Assembly: GCA_011050525.1 (NCBI GenBank) | Contig: DRFO01000025.1 | Span: forward strand, 1 to 64,000 | Origin: Halopseudomonas xinjiangensis | Lineage (GTDB): Bacteria; Pseudomonadota; Gammaproteobacteria; Pseudomonadales; Pseudomonadaceae | Direction of reading: 5' to 3' | DNA: 64,000 nt | In this document: piece by piece, positions 1 through 8,592 of the stretch | Position numbering within the stretch: position 1 is the first letter of the stretch | Layout of the letters: each line of letters begins with the position of its first letter | Notes under the pieces: model-generated | Database searches by the model: none | Told to the model about the DNA's origin: nothing | The model's input: only the letters and a program-made list of their open reading frames with translations | Position numbers and translations under genes: made by a program

Positions 1-94
1 CTGCCCATTCGGATGGGTAGTCCTTCAGGTTCTCCAGAACCATGCGTACGGCGCGTTCACGGACTTCGGGGGAATAGCTATTGGATTTCTTCAT
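1..94 (-). CDS. IS3-family transposase OrfA, N-terminal part (runs off the window)
   Basis: Too short for a full ORF call but readable on the minus strand. From the ATG at 94 it begins [20 protein letters not shown] and continues through a YPSEWA motif to the window edge. This is the N-terminal helix-turn-helix region of the IS3-group OrfA, the DNA-binding half of the transposase, which is normally joined to OrfB by programmed -1 frameshifting. The gene starts 24 bases inside an IS-like terminal repeat (118-143), the usual place for OrfA. OrfB and the far end of the element lie outside the window, so I cannot say whether the element is intact. Confidence 0.8.
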   Translation of the reverse strand, partial: MKKSNSYSPEVRERAVRMVLENLKDYPSEWA

Positions 95-117
95 GCCTCA
101 TTCTCTCAAGAGTTGAG

Positions 118-143
118 GCCTCCACGAAACCCGGTGTGATTCA
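118..143 (-). repeat. Terminal inverted repeat of the left-hand IS3 element
   Basis: About 26 bases read TGAATCACACCGGG... on the minus strand and begin with the TG dinucleotide typical of IS3-family ends. The exact inner boundary is a guess because the partner repeat lies outside the window. Confidence 0.55.
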
Positions 144-359
144 GTTCGTTGCTCTATGACAGATGGATACGATTGTTACCAAAACGCTCTAGCGGAGCGT
201 GTGAATGGGATACTGAAAACCGAGCTACTGTTGGTTCGGCCAAAGAATTTGATGGAGGCATCTCGAATGGTAGACGAGTCAGTTCGGCTCTATAACACCA
301 AGCGGCCCCATCTCTCGTTGCAATATGAAACGCCCGATGCGGTGCATCGGGCGTTTTGA
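141..359 (+). pseudogene. IS3-family transposase OrfB, C-terminal fragment, interrupted by a second IS
   Basis: The open frame encodes the last part of a DDE (rve) integrase-type transposase. It has a NALAERVNGILKTE block, in which the final E of the DDE triad is expected, followed by RLYNTKRPHLSL and a TPDAVHRAF end, both typical of OrfB. The first two thirds, including both catalytic aspartates, are missing because another IS3 element ends exactly here, at 143. The in-frame ATG at 156 is internal to the original gene and not a real start. The product cannot be an active transposase on its own. Confidence 0.8.
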
Positions 360-394
360 GAGAATCAGGTGTAAACCTATTTCAGGACTAGACA
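144..394 (+). mobile_element. Remnant of an older IS3-family element, right end
   Basis: This holds the OrfB 3' fragment followed by an IS-like right end, AACCTATTTCAGGACTAGACA, finishing in CA at 394. Read outside-in this is TGTCTAGTCCTGAAATAGG, the form of IS3-family termini. The left part is displaced by the nested IS. The next gene starts at 424, only 30 bp on, so this end may sit in that gene's native promoter region. Confidence 0.6.
328..360 (+). terminator. Hairpin inside the transposase 3' end
   Basis: AAACGCCCGATG (328-339) and CATCGGGCGTTT (345-356) form a perfect 12-bp stem with a 5-base loop. The last four bases, TTTT, overlap the OrfB stop codon (357-359). Such a hairpin would stop transcription leaving the transposase, or transcription entering it from the far side. 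It lies entirely within coding sequence. Confidence 0.55.
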
Positions 395-423
395 CTATCG
401 TTTCACGTGGCAGGGGGATCCGC

Positions 424-1203
424 ATGACCGACCGTTATTTTGACCAAATGGGGGCGCACTTTGCCCGCAAGATATACGCGAGCCCCAAGGGAGCAATCCG
501 TCTGGCCGTGCTGACCCGGGATCTGACCGAATGGCTGCCGGAAATCGCCGAGCCCGACCAATCCCTGCAGATTCTGGATGTGGGCGCCGGGCTTGGGCAT
601 ATCAGTGAATGGCTGATCGACCAGGGGCACCGCGTCACCGTCTGTGATCCTTCCAGCGATATGATCGAGGCCGCCAGAGAACGGCTCGACAGCCTGCCTT
701 CAGCCTACCCGGTTGAGTATCTGCAAGCCCCACTGCAAGATTTGCCCGCGCGTGGTCAGACTTTCGACCTGGTGGTCTGCCATGCGGTGCTTGAGTGGTT
801 GGCCGATCCTGAAGCTGCAATGGTTTGTTTGCGCCGCCTGGTGGGACCCCAAGGGGCGATTTCCCTGGCGGTGTATAACCGCGACGCTCTTATCTACAAA
901 AATCTGATCAAGGGCCAGTTCCGCAAACTCAAACGCAACCAACTGGCGGGCGAAGGTGGCCGAAGCCTCACACCGCAGCAACCGCTGGACCCGCGCGAAG
1001 CGCTTGAGTGGGCAGAGGCCTGCGGCTTGAGCCGCCATTACCAGACAGGCATACGGGTTTTCCATGATTACATGCCCGAACCTTTCAAATCCCAGGCAGA
1101 GCTGGCCGATGTGCTAGATCAGGAACTGCTTTACAGCCAGCATCCCGCTTACCGACATCTGGGACGTTACCTGCACTGGTGGCTCCGGCCTGTCAGTAAC
1201 TGA
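424..1203 (+). CDS. cmoM: SmtA/CmoM-like class I methyltransferase
   Basis: 259 residues. A Rossmann-type SAM-binding domain is visible: motif I is ILDVGAGLGHIS (about residues 50-61), followed by the VTVCDPS acidic strand end and FDLVVCHAVLEWL as motif IV/post. The C-terminal part (YNRDALIYKNLIKG, EPLD-like and FHDYMPEP segments) resembles the SmtA/CmoM family. CmoM methylates the carboxymethoxy group of cmo5U34 in tRNA, extending wobble decoding. I start at ATG 424; the longer frame to 325 runs into the IS remnant. The gene stands alone, 30 bp from an IS end, so its promoter may be altered. The methyltransferase call is firm, the exact substrate less so. Confidence 0.72.
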   Translation: MTDRYFDQMGAHFARKIYASPKGAIRLAVLTRDLTEWLPEIAEPDQSLQILDVGAGLGHISEWLIDQGHRVTVCDPSSDMIEAARERLDSLPSAYPVEYLQAPLQDLPARGQTFDLVVCHAVLEWLADPEAAMVCLRRLVGPQGAISLAVYNRDALIYKNLIKGQFRKLKRNQLAGEGGRSLTPQQPLDPREALEWAEACGLSRHYQTGIRVFHDYMPEPFKSQAELADVLDQELLYSQHPAYRHLGRYLHWWLRPVSN

Positions 1204-1217
1204 TGCCGAGCAACCGA

Positions 1218-1589
1218 CTAGCCGCCGGATCGCTTGGCCTTGAAGCCTTCATCGATCAACCACTGGCACAAAAGCTCGACCTGATCCCCCTGAATCTCAA
1301 TTACGCCATCCTTGATTCCACCACCGCACCCACATCGGGTTTTCATGCGTTTGGCCAGGGCTTTGAGATTTTCGGGCAATAGGGGCAAGCCGCTGACAGT
1401 AGTCACCGTTTTACCACCTCGGCCTTTGGTCTCCCTGCGCACGCGGGCTACCCCATCCCCTTGCGCCGCTTGCGGCTGTCCGCAAACACAGCTGCCAGAA
1501 GGTTGCCGGCAGTCGGGGCACATGCGGCCTGCCTCAGTCGAATATACCAGTCCACCAAGGGCCTGGAGTCCTTTCTGCTTGTTGCTCAT
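1218..1589 (-). CDS. yciH: YciH, bacterial SUI1/eIF1-like translation factor
   Basis: 123 residues. The N-terminal third has four cysteines in CPDCRQPSGSCVCG, a likely zinc-binding knuckle, followed by a SUI1 domain (about 50-118). The latter shows TKGRGGKTVTTVSGLPL, then LKTRCGCGGG-like basic and glycine-rich signatures and an IQGDQ motif. YciH proteins resemble eukaryotic initiation factor eIF1 and are thought to influence start-site fidelity, but their bacterial role is poorly defined. The gene lies 4 bp downstream of the Nudix gene in a three-gene minus-strand run, so it is probably cotranscribed. Confidence 0.88.
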   Translation of the reverse strand: MSNKQKGLQALGGLVYSTEAGRMCPDCRQPSGSCVCGQPQAAQGDGVARVRRETKGRGGKTVTTVSGLPLLPENLKALAKRMKTRCGCGGGIKDGVIEIQGDQVELLCQWLIDEGFKAKRSGG

Positions 1590-1593
1590 GGGA

Positions 1594-2130
1594 TCAATCC
1601 GGAATAACGGGAGACATCAGGAGTTCCAGCGCCAGCAGGGAATCGGGGGAATAAAACTCTTTACTCTGTTGCCAGGGCGAGCGCGGATCAACCCATCTCA
1701 CCGCCATCACTTCCTCAGGCTGCATCTGTATCGGACCATCCCATACACAGCTGAAGACCCCACCCCACAGCCTGCTTTCGCGCGCATTGTAGTAGAAGCG
1801 GAAGTGCTCACGCAGTGGCACTCCCTTGACCCCCAGCTCTTCTTCAAGCTCCCGGGTCGCGCCTTCCAGGTAGCTTTCTCCGGCGCCAACCAGGCCTCCC
1901 GCGGCAACATCCCAATAACCGGGATACAAGCGCTTGTGAAATGTCCGCTGATGCACACAAAGTCTGCCCTCGGTATCGAAGACAAACACGTAGGTACAGC
2001 GGGTGATCAGGCGTTCCCGCCTCACCTGCTCTCTCGAGACGGTACCTAGCGGGTGGTTCGAGTCATCGACACTGAACACCCGCTCGGCGGCCGACGCGGC
2101 TAGATAATCTGTTATGGCTTGATGGTCCAC
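1594..2130 (-). CDS. Nudix hydrolase, YfcD-like
   Basis: 178 residues. A complete Nudix box (G-x5-E-x7-RE-x2-EE-x-G) lies at about residues 79-101, within AGGLVGAGES and RELEEELGV. These enzymes cleave nucleoside diphosphates linked to another moiety, using Mg2+ bound by the box glutamates. The flanking sequence, with a VHQRTFHKRLYPGYWD segment, resembles the YfcD/IPP-isomerase-like branch. The true substrate cannot be read from sequence. Spacing to the upstream DUF2333 gene is 2 bp and to yciH 4 bp, indicating one transcript. Confidence 0.85.
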   Translation of the reverse strand: MDHQAITDYLAASAAERVFSVDDSNHPLGTVSREQVRRERLITRCTYVFVFDTEGRLCVHQRTFHKRLYPGYWDVAAGGLVGAGESYLEGATRELEEELGVKGVPLREHFRFYYNARESRLWGGVFSCVWDGPIQMQPEEVMAVRWVDPRSPWQQSKEFYSPDSLLALELLMSPVIPD

Positions 2131-2132
2131 AT

Positions 2133-3134
2133 TTAACCCTGTTCCAGCAATTTGCGCAGGTCTATGAGGGCAGCATTGGCTCGGGACAGATAGTTGGCCA
2201 TGACCAGCGAATGGTTTGCCAGCACGCCGAATCCGCTGCCGTTGAATACCATAGGACTATGCATCGGTCGCTGGGTTGCCTCAAGATCGCGGATTATCTG
2301 CTGCAGACTGACCAGCGCGTTCTTGCGCTCCAGGACGTCGGCATAATCATGCTCGACTGCCCTCAACAAATGCACAAGCGCCCAGGCAGACCCGCGGGCC
2401 TCGTAAAAGACATCATCGATTTCCAGCCATGGCGTACGCTTGTAGGCACGGCCCTGCTCAGTCACTTCAGCACGCCCTACGCTGGCCGACAGCCTTTGCG
2501 AGAACGAGCCCAGGCGTGTACTGACGTCACCGATCCAACTGGCGAGATTATCCGCCCGGGCGTAGAACTCCGCATCGCCCCGTTCGAGGCGCCTGATGTA
2601 ATCCGCCAGCGCTTCCATCCCGCCTCGGTATTCGCTTTCACTGGCTGGCAGTGCCCAGCTCGTGTTGTCAAAGTTGAAACGTGGTTCGGCCACGGCCAGG
2701 CTGGGATCTTCAGAGGATTGTGATTGTGAACGCGCCATATCCCGCCGCATCGCACGTGTCATGTCCCGTATCTGCACCAGCACGCCAAATTCCCAGTTCG
2801 GCATGTTATCCAGCCACACTCCTGGCGGCAGGATATCGTTACTGAGAAAGCCACCCGGTTTGTTCAGCAGCGTGCTCATCAACTGATGCACTGTGCGCGA
2901 GGTGGTACTGCCCTCGATCAGCGACGTTTCCGCTGAAGGTTCGGGCACCAGCCGCACCAGATCCGGCTCCCGGCTCCAGTACCAGCCAAGAATAAGGCAC
3001 ACGACCAGAACGCCAATGACCACCGCAGCCACCACCCAACCGACCAGGGCGCGCTTCTCCGAGGCAGGGCCAGCGCCCAGGCCGCCTCCAAATCCACCGC
3101 CGGGCTCATCAGATGACTTTCTACTGAATCTCAT
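2133..3134 (-). CDS. DUF2333 family single-pass membrane protein
   Basis: 333 residues. A glycine-rich cytoplasmic N-terminus is followed by one transmembrane helix at about 30-52, then a long soluble region facing the periplasm. This region contains LSNDILPPGVWLDNMPNWEFG and RDMTRAMRRDMARSQSQS, which I recognise as DUF2333. It shows no catalytic motif that I can identify and its function is unknown. It heads the minus-strand DUF2333-Nudix-yciH group and is divergent from dsbD across a 159-bp gap that holds an inverted repeat. Confidence 0.8.
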   Translation of the reverse strand: MRFSRKSSDEPGGGFGGGLGAGPASEKRALVGWVVAAVVIGVLVVCLILGWYWSREPDLVRLVPEPSAETSLIEGSTTSRTVHQLMSTLLNKPGGFLSNDILPPGVWLDNMPNWEFGVLVQIRDMTRAMRRDMARSQSQSSEDPSLAVAEPRFNFDNTSWALPASESEYRGGMEALADYIRRLERGDAEFYARADNLASWIGDVSTRLGSFSQRLSASVGRAEVTEQGRAYKRTPWLEIDDVFYEARGSAWALVHLLRAVEHDYADVLERKNALVSLQQIIRDLEATQRPMHSPMVFNGSGFGVLANHSLVMANYLSRANAALIDLRKLLEQG

Positions 3135-3182
3135 TGCCTACTCCTGTCATTTACCAAGACGTTCAGCATATCACCGGTATCG

Positions 3183-3208
3183 GGTAACCACACGATCAAG
3201 AGGTTACC
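3183..3208. promoter_or_regulatory. Inverted repeat between divergent DUF2333 and dsbD genes
   Basis: GGTAACC (3183-3189) and GGTTACC (3202-3208) are perfect reverse complements separated by 12 bases. With no T-run and a position between divergent genes, it looks more like a dimeric operator than a terminator. No regulator is recognised. Confidence 0.35.
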
Positions 3209-3293
3209 AAACCGGGCGCCAAGGAAGCATCGATTGGCGCTCGGCAAGCCGGCCGTGAAGCTTTATGATGTGGCCTCGAACCCCCTGGCCGGA

Positions 3294-5102
3294 ATGACCA
3301 TGTTGTTGCTTCGTACTTTCCTACTGTTTTGCCTGATCGCCAGCGCCGCCGCGCAGGCGCAGGCGCAATCCAGCTCAGCGGCAAACCCAGGCTTTGCCGG
3401 ACTGCTTGAAGGCAGCAGTGGCCAGGCCGACTTTCTGCCTGTCGATCAGGCGTTCCGTGTCGGCATAGTTGAATCCGACCAGCAACGCATCAGCATTCAG
3501 TTCGATATAGCGCCTGAGTACTACCTCTATCGCCATCGCCTTGGATTTGATCTGATTGGCGGCGACTTTTCCATTGACCAGGTCAGATTGCCTGACGGCG
3601 TGAAAAAGACCGACGAGTTTTTTGGTGACGTGGAGGTGTATTACAACACCCTCGGCGTACTCCTTGAACTGGGCCCCGGCTCCAGCCCGCCGAGCCAGGT
3701 TCGCCTTGAATTCCAGGGCTGCGCTGATGCCGGACTATGTTATCCCCCCGAGAGCGTAGTGCTGGACCTGCCGGGATTCACCGCGCCTGCTGCGACCCCA
3801 GAGGCTACCGGGGGCATGCAGGATCTGCTGACTGGCGAGCGTTTCGGTTTGGCATTGGCGCTGTTTTTCCTGGCAGGTCTGGGTCTCACCTTTACCCCCT
3901 GCGTGCTCCCCATGCTGCCCATTCTATCCAGCCTGGTTTTGGGTCGCGAAAATATGGACCGCACGCGGGCCGCCCTTCTCGCATCGAGCTACGTGCTGGG
4001 TATGGCGATTACGTTTGCCCTGGTCGGTGCGCTGATCGGACTCTTCGGTGCAGCCCTGAACATCCAGGCGAGATTGCAGTCGCCCTGGGTACTGATTACC
4101 TTCGCCATTTTCTTCGTGCTGTTTGCCCTTGCGATGTTCGGCGCTTACGAACTACGTCTCCCTGCATCAATCAGAGAGCCCTTTGAACGGCTCGGAAGTC
4201 GGACACGGGGTGGGTCGATTGGCGGGGCGGCGATGATGGGTGCGCTGTCCACGCTGGTCGTTTCGCCCTGTATTTCGGCTCCGCTGGCCGGCGCTCTGGT
4301 GTATATAAGCACAACCGGAGACGCCGCTGGCGGGGCACTGAGCTTGTTCGTCCTTGCCCTGGGCATGGGCGCACCGCTGCTGATAGTAGCCCTGTTTGGC
4401 AGCGCCCTGCTGCCGCGCTCCGGACCGTGGCTCGATACCGTGAAGCAGCTGTTCGGCTTCGGTTTGCTAGGCGTAGCGATCTGGCTGCTTGAGCGGATAG
4501 TGCCGGGCCCGGTCAGCCTGGGACTATGGGCAGCGTTGACCGCAGGGCTGGCAGTCCAGCTCGGCCTGCTCGAACGTAGTCCGAGAAATGGTCCCGGGCG
4601 TCTGGCCCAGACCCTTGCCCTGTTGCTCGCCTTTTACTCCGCCGCGGCACTCACGGGAGCACTTTCCGGCGGCACTGATCCGTTACGCCCTCTCGCACCG
4701 CTTAACAGCGGAGCAGAACCTGCGGTTGTAAATGGCGGTTTTTTTACCACCGTCAATGATCAGGCGGGCATTCAGCGCGAGCTGGAACAGGCGAAGCGCC
4801 TCGGCAAGCCAGCCATCATCGAGCTTTATGCAGACTGGTGCATCAGTTGCAAAGTCATCGAACGCAAAGTTATCAATACACCACAGGTGCGGCAGGGCCT
4901 TGAGCAGTTCGTCCGAATCAAACTGGACCTCACCGAAAATACCCCCGACCAACGGGCCTGGCTGACAGCCAATGGGCTGTTCGGCCCTCCGGCTTTTCTT
5001 TTCTTCGATAGTCAGGGCGACGAGCTACGCAACCTGCGTATCCAGGGCGAAGTGGACCGGGAGGACTTTCAGGATCGACTGAGGCAAGTGACGCCGGGAT
5101 GA
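3294..5102 (+). CDS. dsbD: Thiol:disulfide interchange protein DsbD
   Basis: About 602 residues from ATG 3294 (or 3300), where a hydrophobic signal peptide ends near AQAQAQ. The three DsbD modules are visible. The periplasmic alpha domain has its cysteine pair in GCADAGLCYPP. The eight-helix membrane beta domain has C203 (FTPCVLP) and C326 (SPCISAP). The C-terminal thioredoxin-like gamma domain has WCISC (C516/C519). The protein carries electrons from cytoplasmic thioredoxin to periplasmic DsbC, DsbG and cytochrome c maturation factors. The longer frame from 3234 would place residues before the signal peptide and is less likely. It precedes aroQ-accBC as in Pseudomonas. Confidence 0.93.
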   Translation: MTMLLLRTFLLFCLIASAAAQAQAQSSSAANPGFAGLLEGSSGQADFLPVDQAFRVGIVESDQQRISIQFDIAPEYYLYRHRLGFDLIGGDFSIDQVRLPDGVKKTDEFFGDVEVYYNTLGVLLELGPGSSPPSQVRLEFQGCADAGLCYPPESVVLDLPGFTAPAATPEATGGMQDLLTGERFGLALALFFLAGLGLTFTPCVLPMLPILSSLVLGRENMDRTRAALLASSYVLGMAITFALVGALIGLFGAALNIQARLQSPWVLITFAIFFVLFALAMFGAYELRLPASIREPFERLGSRTRGGSIGGAAMMGALSTLVVSPCISAPLAGALVYISTTGDAAGGALSLFVLALGMGAPLLIVALFGSALLPRSGPWLDTVKQLFGFGLLGVAIWLLERIVPGPVSLGLWAALTAGLAVQLGLLERSPRNGPGRLAQTLALLLAFYSAAALTGALSGGTDPLRPLAPLNSGAEPAVVNGGFFTTVNDQAGIQRELEQAKRLGKPAIIELYADWCISCKVIERKVINTPQVRQGLEQFVRIKLDLTENTPDQRAWLTANGLFGPPAFLFFDSQGDELRNLRIQGEVDREDFQDRLRQVTPG

Positions 5103-5115
5103 TTGTCGGCGTTTC
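5091..5115 (+). terminator. Weak hairpin at the dsbD 3' end
   Basis: ACGCCG (5091-5096) and CGGCGT (5107-5112) can pair around a 10-base loop, followed by TTCTG. The stem overlaps the dsbD stop codon. The U-run is poor, so this is at best a partial terminator. Confidence 0.3.
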
Positions 5116-5239
5116 TGCTGCCATCATGCAGACATCTGATGTTAATCTACATAATCTAGACAGCTATCTCTTTATCCGGCAAACTCTGGGTCCTTGATAG
5201 ACTGTACGGTCAAAAACCCAAGCACTGGTGAACAATAAC

Positions 5240-5692
5240 ATGGCCAGCATCCTGGTCCTGCACGGACCCAATCTCAACCTGCTCGGAACCCGCGAGCCCG
5301 GCGTTTATGGCGCCACCACGCTGGATCAGATCGATCAGCGGCTACGTGAGCGCGCCACGGGTGCCGGCCACCATTTACTGACCTTGCAAAGCAATGCCGA
5401 ACATGAACTGATCGAGCGAATTCACGCAGCGCGGGATGAGGCTATCGATTTCATCGTCATCAATCCTGCGGCATTTACCCACACCAGCGTCGCAATACGT
5501 GACGCATTGCTGGCTGTGAGCATCCCATTCATCGAAGTGCATTTATCCAACGTGTACAAACGCGAGCCGTTTCGCCACCACTCCTATTTTTCGGACGTAG
5601 CCGAAGGGGTGATCTGCGGACTGGGCGCCAAAGGATACGAGCTGGCCCTGGAAGCGGCCGTACACCATATCGAACAATCTCAACACGATTAA
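5240..5692 (+). CDS. aroQ: Type II 3-dehydroquinate dehydratase
   Basis: 150 residues from ATG 5240. A GTG at 5228 is in frame, but the family normally begins at [13 protein letters not shown], matching [13 protein letters not shown] here. It catalyses the anti elimination of water from 3-dehydroquinate in the shikimate pathway. Family signatures are the [15 protein letters not shown] lid with its active-site arginine and tyrosine, the [12 protein letters not shown] loop, the EVHLSN motif and the FRHHSYFS end. Only 23 bp separate it from accB. The aroQ-accB-accC order is the common Pseudomonas arrangement and suggests cotranscription. Confidence 0.95.
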   Translation: MASILVLHGPNLNLLGTREPGVYGATTLDQIDQRLRERATGAGHHLLTLQSNAEHELIERIHAARDEAIDFIVINPAAFTHTSVAIRDALLAVSIPFIEVHLSNVYKREPFRHHSYFSDVAEGVICGLGAKGYELALEAAVHHIEQSQHD

Positions 5693-5715
5693 TCTGCTCT
5701 GGAGCGCAAATATCA

Positions 5716-6174
5716 ATGGATATCCGCAAGGTAAAAAAGCTCATCGAACTTCTTGAAGAGTCCGGCATTGACGAGCTGGAAATACATGAAGGCGAAGAAT
5801 CTGTTCGGATCAGCCGACACAGCAAGCAACCTGCCGGCCCCCAGCATTACTTCTCGGCCCCAGCGCCCGCTCCGGCACAGGCAGCCGCTGCTCCGGCAGC
5901 TCCCGTTCCGCTGGTAGATGCACCCGCCCCAGAGCCGGCCGGACACTTGGTCCGGTCACCCATGGTTGGCACCTTTTATCGCTCGCCTACCCCTACTGCC
6001 GCATCGTTTGTGGAAGTGGGCCAGTCGGTCAAGGCTGGCGACGTTCTATGTATCGTTGAAGCCATGAAAATGATGAACCACATTGAGGCCGACAAGAGCG
6101 GCGTGGTACTGGCAGTCCTGGTAGACAATGGACAGCCGGTAGAATTCGACCAACCCCTGTTCAGCATCGCCTGA
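5716..6174 (+). CDS. accB: Biotin carboxyl carrier protein of acetyl-CoA carboxylase
   Basis: 152 residues. A short N-terminal helical segment ([17 protein letters not shown]) is followed by an alanine/proline-rich flexible linker (about 48-75) and the biotinyl domain. The biotinylated lysine is K118 in EAMKMMNH, and the GTFYRSPTP thumb region typical of bacterial AccB is present. The protein carries carboxybiotin from AccC to the AccA/AccD transferase in the first step of fatty-acid synthesis. accC starts 19 bp downstream. Confidence 0.96.
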   Translation: MDIRKVKKLIELLEESGIDELEIHEGEESVRISRHSKQPAGPQHYFSAPAPAPAQAAAAPAAPVPLVDAPAPEPAGHLVRSPMVGTFYRSPTPTAASFVEVGQSVKAGDVLCIVEAMKMMNHIEADKSGVVLAVLVDNGQPVEFDQPLFSIA

Positions 6175-6193
6175 GCCCGGCCCGGAGGCTGCG

Positions 6194-7534
6194 ATGCAAA
6201 AAGTACTGATAGCCAACCGCGGTGAAATTGCCCTGCGCGTGATTCGCGCGTGCAAGGAACTGGGGTTGAAGACCGTAGCCGTGCATTCAACGGCTGACCG
6301 CGAACTCATGCACCTGGCGCTGGCAGACGAATCCGTCTGTATCGGGCCGGCCAATGCGACCGAGTCGTATCTGAGTATTCCCGCAATCATCAGCGCCGCA
6401 GAAGTAACCGGGGCTGACGGAATCCATCCAGGCTATGGGTTTCTGGCAGAAAATGCCGATTTTGCCGAGCAGATCGAGCGCTCCGGCTTTACCTTCATAG
6501 GCCCCAGCGCCGAAGTGATTCGCTTGATGGGCGACAAGGTCTCCGCCATCGCCGCGATGAAGAAAGCCGGCGTGCCGACGGTACCTGGCTCCGATGGCCC
6601 ACTGCCTGAAGATGAAGAAGAATGCCTGCGCATTGGCCAGCGAGTCGGCTACCCCGTCATCATCAAGGCGGCCGGTGGCGGCGGTGGACGCGGCATGCGA
6701 GTAGTGCATGAAGAATCCGAACTGATAAAGTCGATCGGCATGACCCGCAGCGAAGCCGGTGCTGCTTTCGGCAATCCGATGGTATACCTGGAAAAATTCC
6801 TGACTAATCCGCGGCATGTGGAAGTGCAGGTATTATCCGATGGTCAAGGGCACGCCGTTCATCTGGGTGACCGTGACTGCTCACTCCAGCGCCGTCATCA
6901 GAAGATCATCGAAGAAGCACCCGCCCCTGGCATCGACGAAAAAGCCCGCGCTGAAGTGCAGGCACGCTGCGTTCAGGCCTGTATCGAGCTTGGCTACCTG
7001 GGCGCGGGAACTTTCGAGTTCCTCTACGAAAACGGCCAGTTCTTTTTCATCGAAATGAACACGCGTGTACAGGTGGAGCATCCCGTTTCGGAGATGGTGA
7101 CCGGTATCGACATCGTCAAGGAACAGATTCTGGTAGCCTCCGGCAAACCGTTGAGCATAACGCAGGATGACGTGGTCATTCGCGGGCATGCCATCGAATG
7201 CCGGATCAATGCCGAGGATCCCAAGACCTTTATGCCCAGCCCAGGTACCGTGACCTTCTTCCACGCCCCAGGCGGAAACGGCGTGCGCGTCGATTCGCAT
7301 CTGTACAGCGGCTACAAAGTACCGCCGAATTACGACTCCCTGGTTGGCAAGCTGATCACCCACGGCGCTACTCGGGATGAGGCGTTGGCTCGAATGCGTA
7401 ACGCGTTGGACGAACTGGTGGTAGACGGTATCAAAACCAATACCATGCTGCATCGGGAGCTGGTGCGTGATGCGGAATTCTGCAAAGGCGGTGTGAACAT
7501 TCACTATCTTGAGCATAAACTGGGCATCAAATAG
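6194..7534 (+). CDS. accC: Biotin carboxylase subunit of acetyl-CoA carboxylase
   Basis: 446 residues, the standard length. The N-terminal preATP-grasp domain ([19 protein letters not shown]) is followed by an ATP-grasp domain with [14 protein letters not shown] (K158 and the glycine-rich lid). After it come the [20 protein letters not shown] block and a C-terminal carboxylase domain. The protein uses ATP and bicarbonate to carboxylate biotin on AccB. It is followed by a strong terminator at 7561, which closes the aroQ-accBC unit. Confidence 0.97.
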   Translation: MQKVLIANRGEIALRVIRACKELGLKTVAVHSTADRELMHLALADESVCIGPANATESYLSIPAIISAAEVTGADGIHPGYGFLAENADFAEQIERSGFTFIGPSAEVIRLMGDKVSAIAAMKKAGVPTVPGSDGPLPEDEEECLRIGQRVGYPVIIKAAGGGGGRGMRVVHEESELIKSIGMTRSEAGAAFGNPMVYLEKFLTNPRHVEVQVLSDGQGHAVHLGDRDCSLQRRHQKIIEEAPAPGIDEKARAEVQARCVQACIELGYLGAGTFEFLYENGQFFFIEMNTRVQVEHPVSEMVTGIDIVKEQILVASGKPLSITQDDVVIRGHAIECRINAEDPKTFMPSPGTVTFFHAPGGNGVRVDSHLYSGYKVPPNYDSLVGKLITHGATRDEALARMRNALDELVVDGIKTNTMLHRELVRDAEFCKGGVNIHYLEHKLGIK

Positions 7535-7560
7535 CCACGCACGTTAGCGACAAGACTTGA

Positions 7561-7585
7561 AGGGAGCGTGATACGCTCCCTTTTT
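7561..7585 (+). terminator. Rho-independent terminator after accC
   Basis: AGGGAGCGT (7561-7569) and ACGCTCCCT (7573-7581) form a perfect 9-bp stem with a 3-base GAT loop, running into TTTTT. It ends 27 bp after the accC stop. Confidence 0.85.
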
Positions 7586-7616
7586 GTTGCCCTTGAAGAT
7601 GCCAAAGGAACACCTA

Positions 7617-8507
7617 ATGTCCTGGTTACAGTTGCGTCTGGCCATTCAACCAGAACAAGCCGATCCTCTGGAAGATATCCTGCTGGGCATGGGTGCCGTC
7701 TCGGTTACCTTTATGGATGCCGAGGACCAGCCTATTTTCGAGCCCGATCTGGGCACCACCCCATTGTGGACCAATACTCACCTGCTTGCTCTCTTTGAGG
7801 CCACCGTCAACCCGGATACGCTGATCGCCCAGATGGGCGCTCTATGGCAGGGTGCTCTGCCCCAGCTTGAAATCGAAGAGATAGCCGATGAAGATTGGGA
7901 ACGCAGCTGGATGGACAATTTCAAACCCATGCGCTTCGGCGACCGCCTCTGGATCGTCCCCAGCTGGCACGAAGCTCCTGAGCCAGCTGCGGTGAATCTC
8001 CTGCTTGACCCCGGCCTGGCCTTTGGTACCGGCACCCATCCAACCACTGCACTTTGTCTGGAGTGGCTGGACGGAACCTGTTTGCAGAATAAACAGGTAA
8101 TCGATTTTGGCTGCGGATCGGGCATCCTTGCCATCGCCTCGCTGCTGCTCGGGGCTCGCCATGCGCGAGGTACCGACATAGATCCTCAAGCCATTGAAGC
8201 ATCCCGAGACAATGCCCGGCGCAACCAACTGGCAGATGAGCTGTTCAGTCTGTATCTGCCCGACGCCATGCCACGGGAACCAGCTGACGTGTTGATTGCA
8301 AATATTCTTGCCGGTCCGCTGGTCAGCCTGGCGCCGCAGCTTGCCACCCTGGTGAAGCCAGGCGGCAGGATTGCGTTGTCGGGCATCCTGGCCGAGCAGG
8401 CTGAAGATATCATTGCCGCCTATCAGACCCGCTTCGACCTCGACCCGCTGGCAGAACGAGATGGCTGGATCCGTGTAAGCGGGACTCGCCGGACCGTGAC
8501 AGGCTGA
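7617..8507 (+). CDS. prmA: Ribosomal protein L11 methyltransferase
   Basis: 296 residues from ATG 7617 (MSWLQLRL); the frame extends upstream through the terminator and is not likely used. The N-terminal substrate-recognition domain contains [12 protein letters not shown]. The C-terminal SAM domain has the GTGTHPTT loop, [13 protein letters not shown] (motif I), GTDIDPQA and NILAGPL (NxxL motif IV). PrmA trimethylates lysines and the N-terminus of L11. It has its own transcript start after the accC terminator and is followed by the DUF3426 gene. Confidence 0.95.
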   Translation: MSWLQLRLAIQPEQADPLEDILLGMGAVSVTFMDAEDQPIFEPDLGTTPLWTNTHLLALFEATVNPDTLIAQMGALWQGALPQLEIEEIADEDWERSWMDNFKPMRFGDRLWIVPSWHEAPEPAAVNLLLDPGLAFGTGTHPTTALCLEWLDGTCLQNKQVIDFGCGSGILAIASLLLGARHARGTDIDPQAIEASRDNARRNQLADELFSLYLPDAMPREPADVLIANILAGPLVSLAPQLATLVKPGGRIALSGILAEQAEDIIAAYQTRFDLDPLAERDGWIRVSGTRRTVTG

Positions 8508-8592
8508 CCGCCATGCGGGCACAATACTCACTTCTGCGCCTGCGGTCCTCGGGCAGCCATTCATTGCGACTGAAAAGGAAAAACGGTCAAAC

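Larger units (their letters stand above)
1..143 (-). mobile_element. IS3-family insertion sequence, left end only
   Basis: Read on the minus strand, the element begins TGAATCACACCGGGTTTC at 143 and ends outside the window. A 5'-TG terminus, a short leader and an OrfA reading inward is the standard left end of an IS3-group element. It abuts, without a gap, the coding frame of a second IS3-family OrfB (141-359), so it has inserted into that older transposase gene. IS3-group elements make 3-bp target duplications; the other copy cannot be seen here. Confidence 0.7.
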
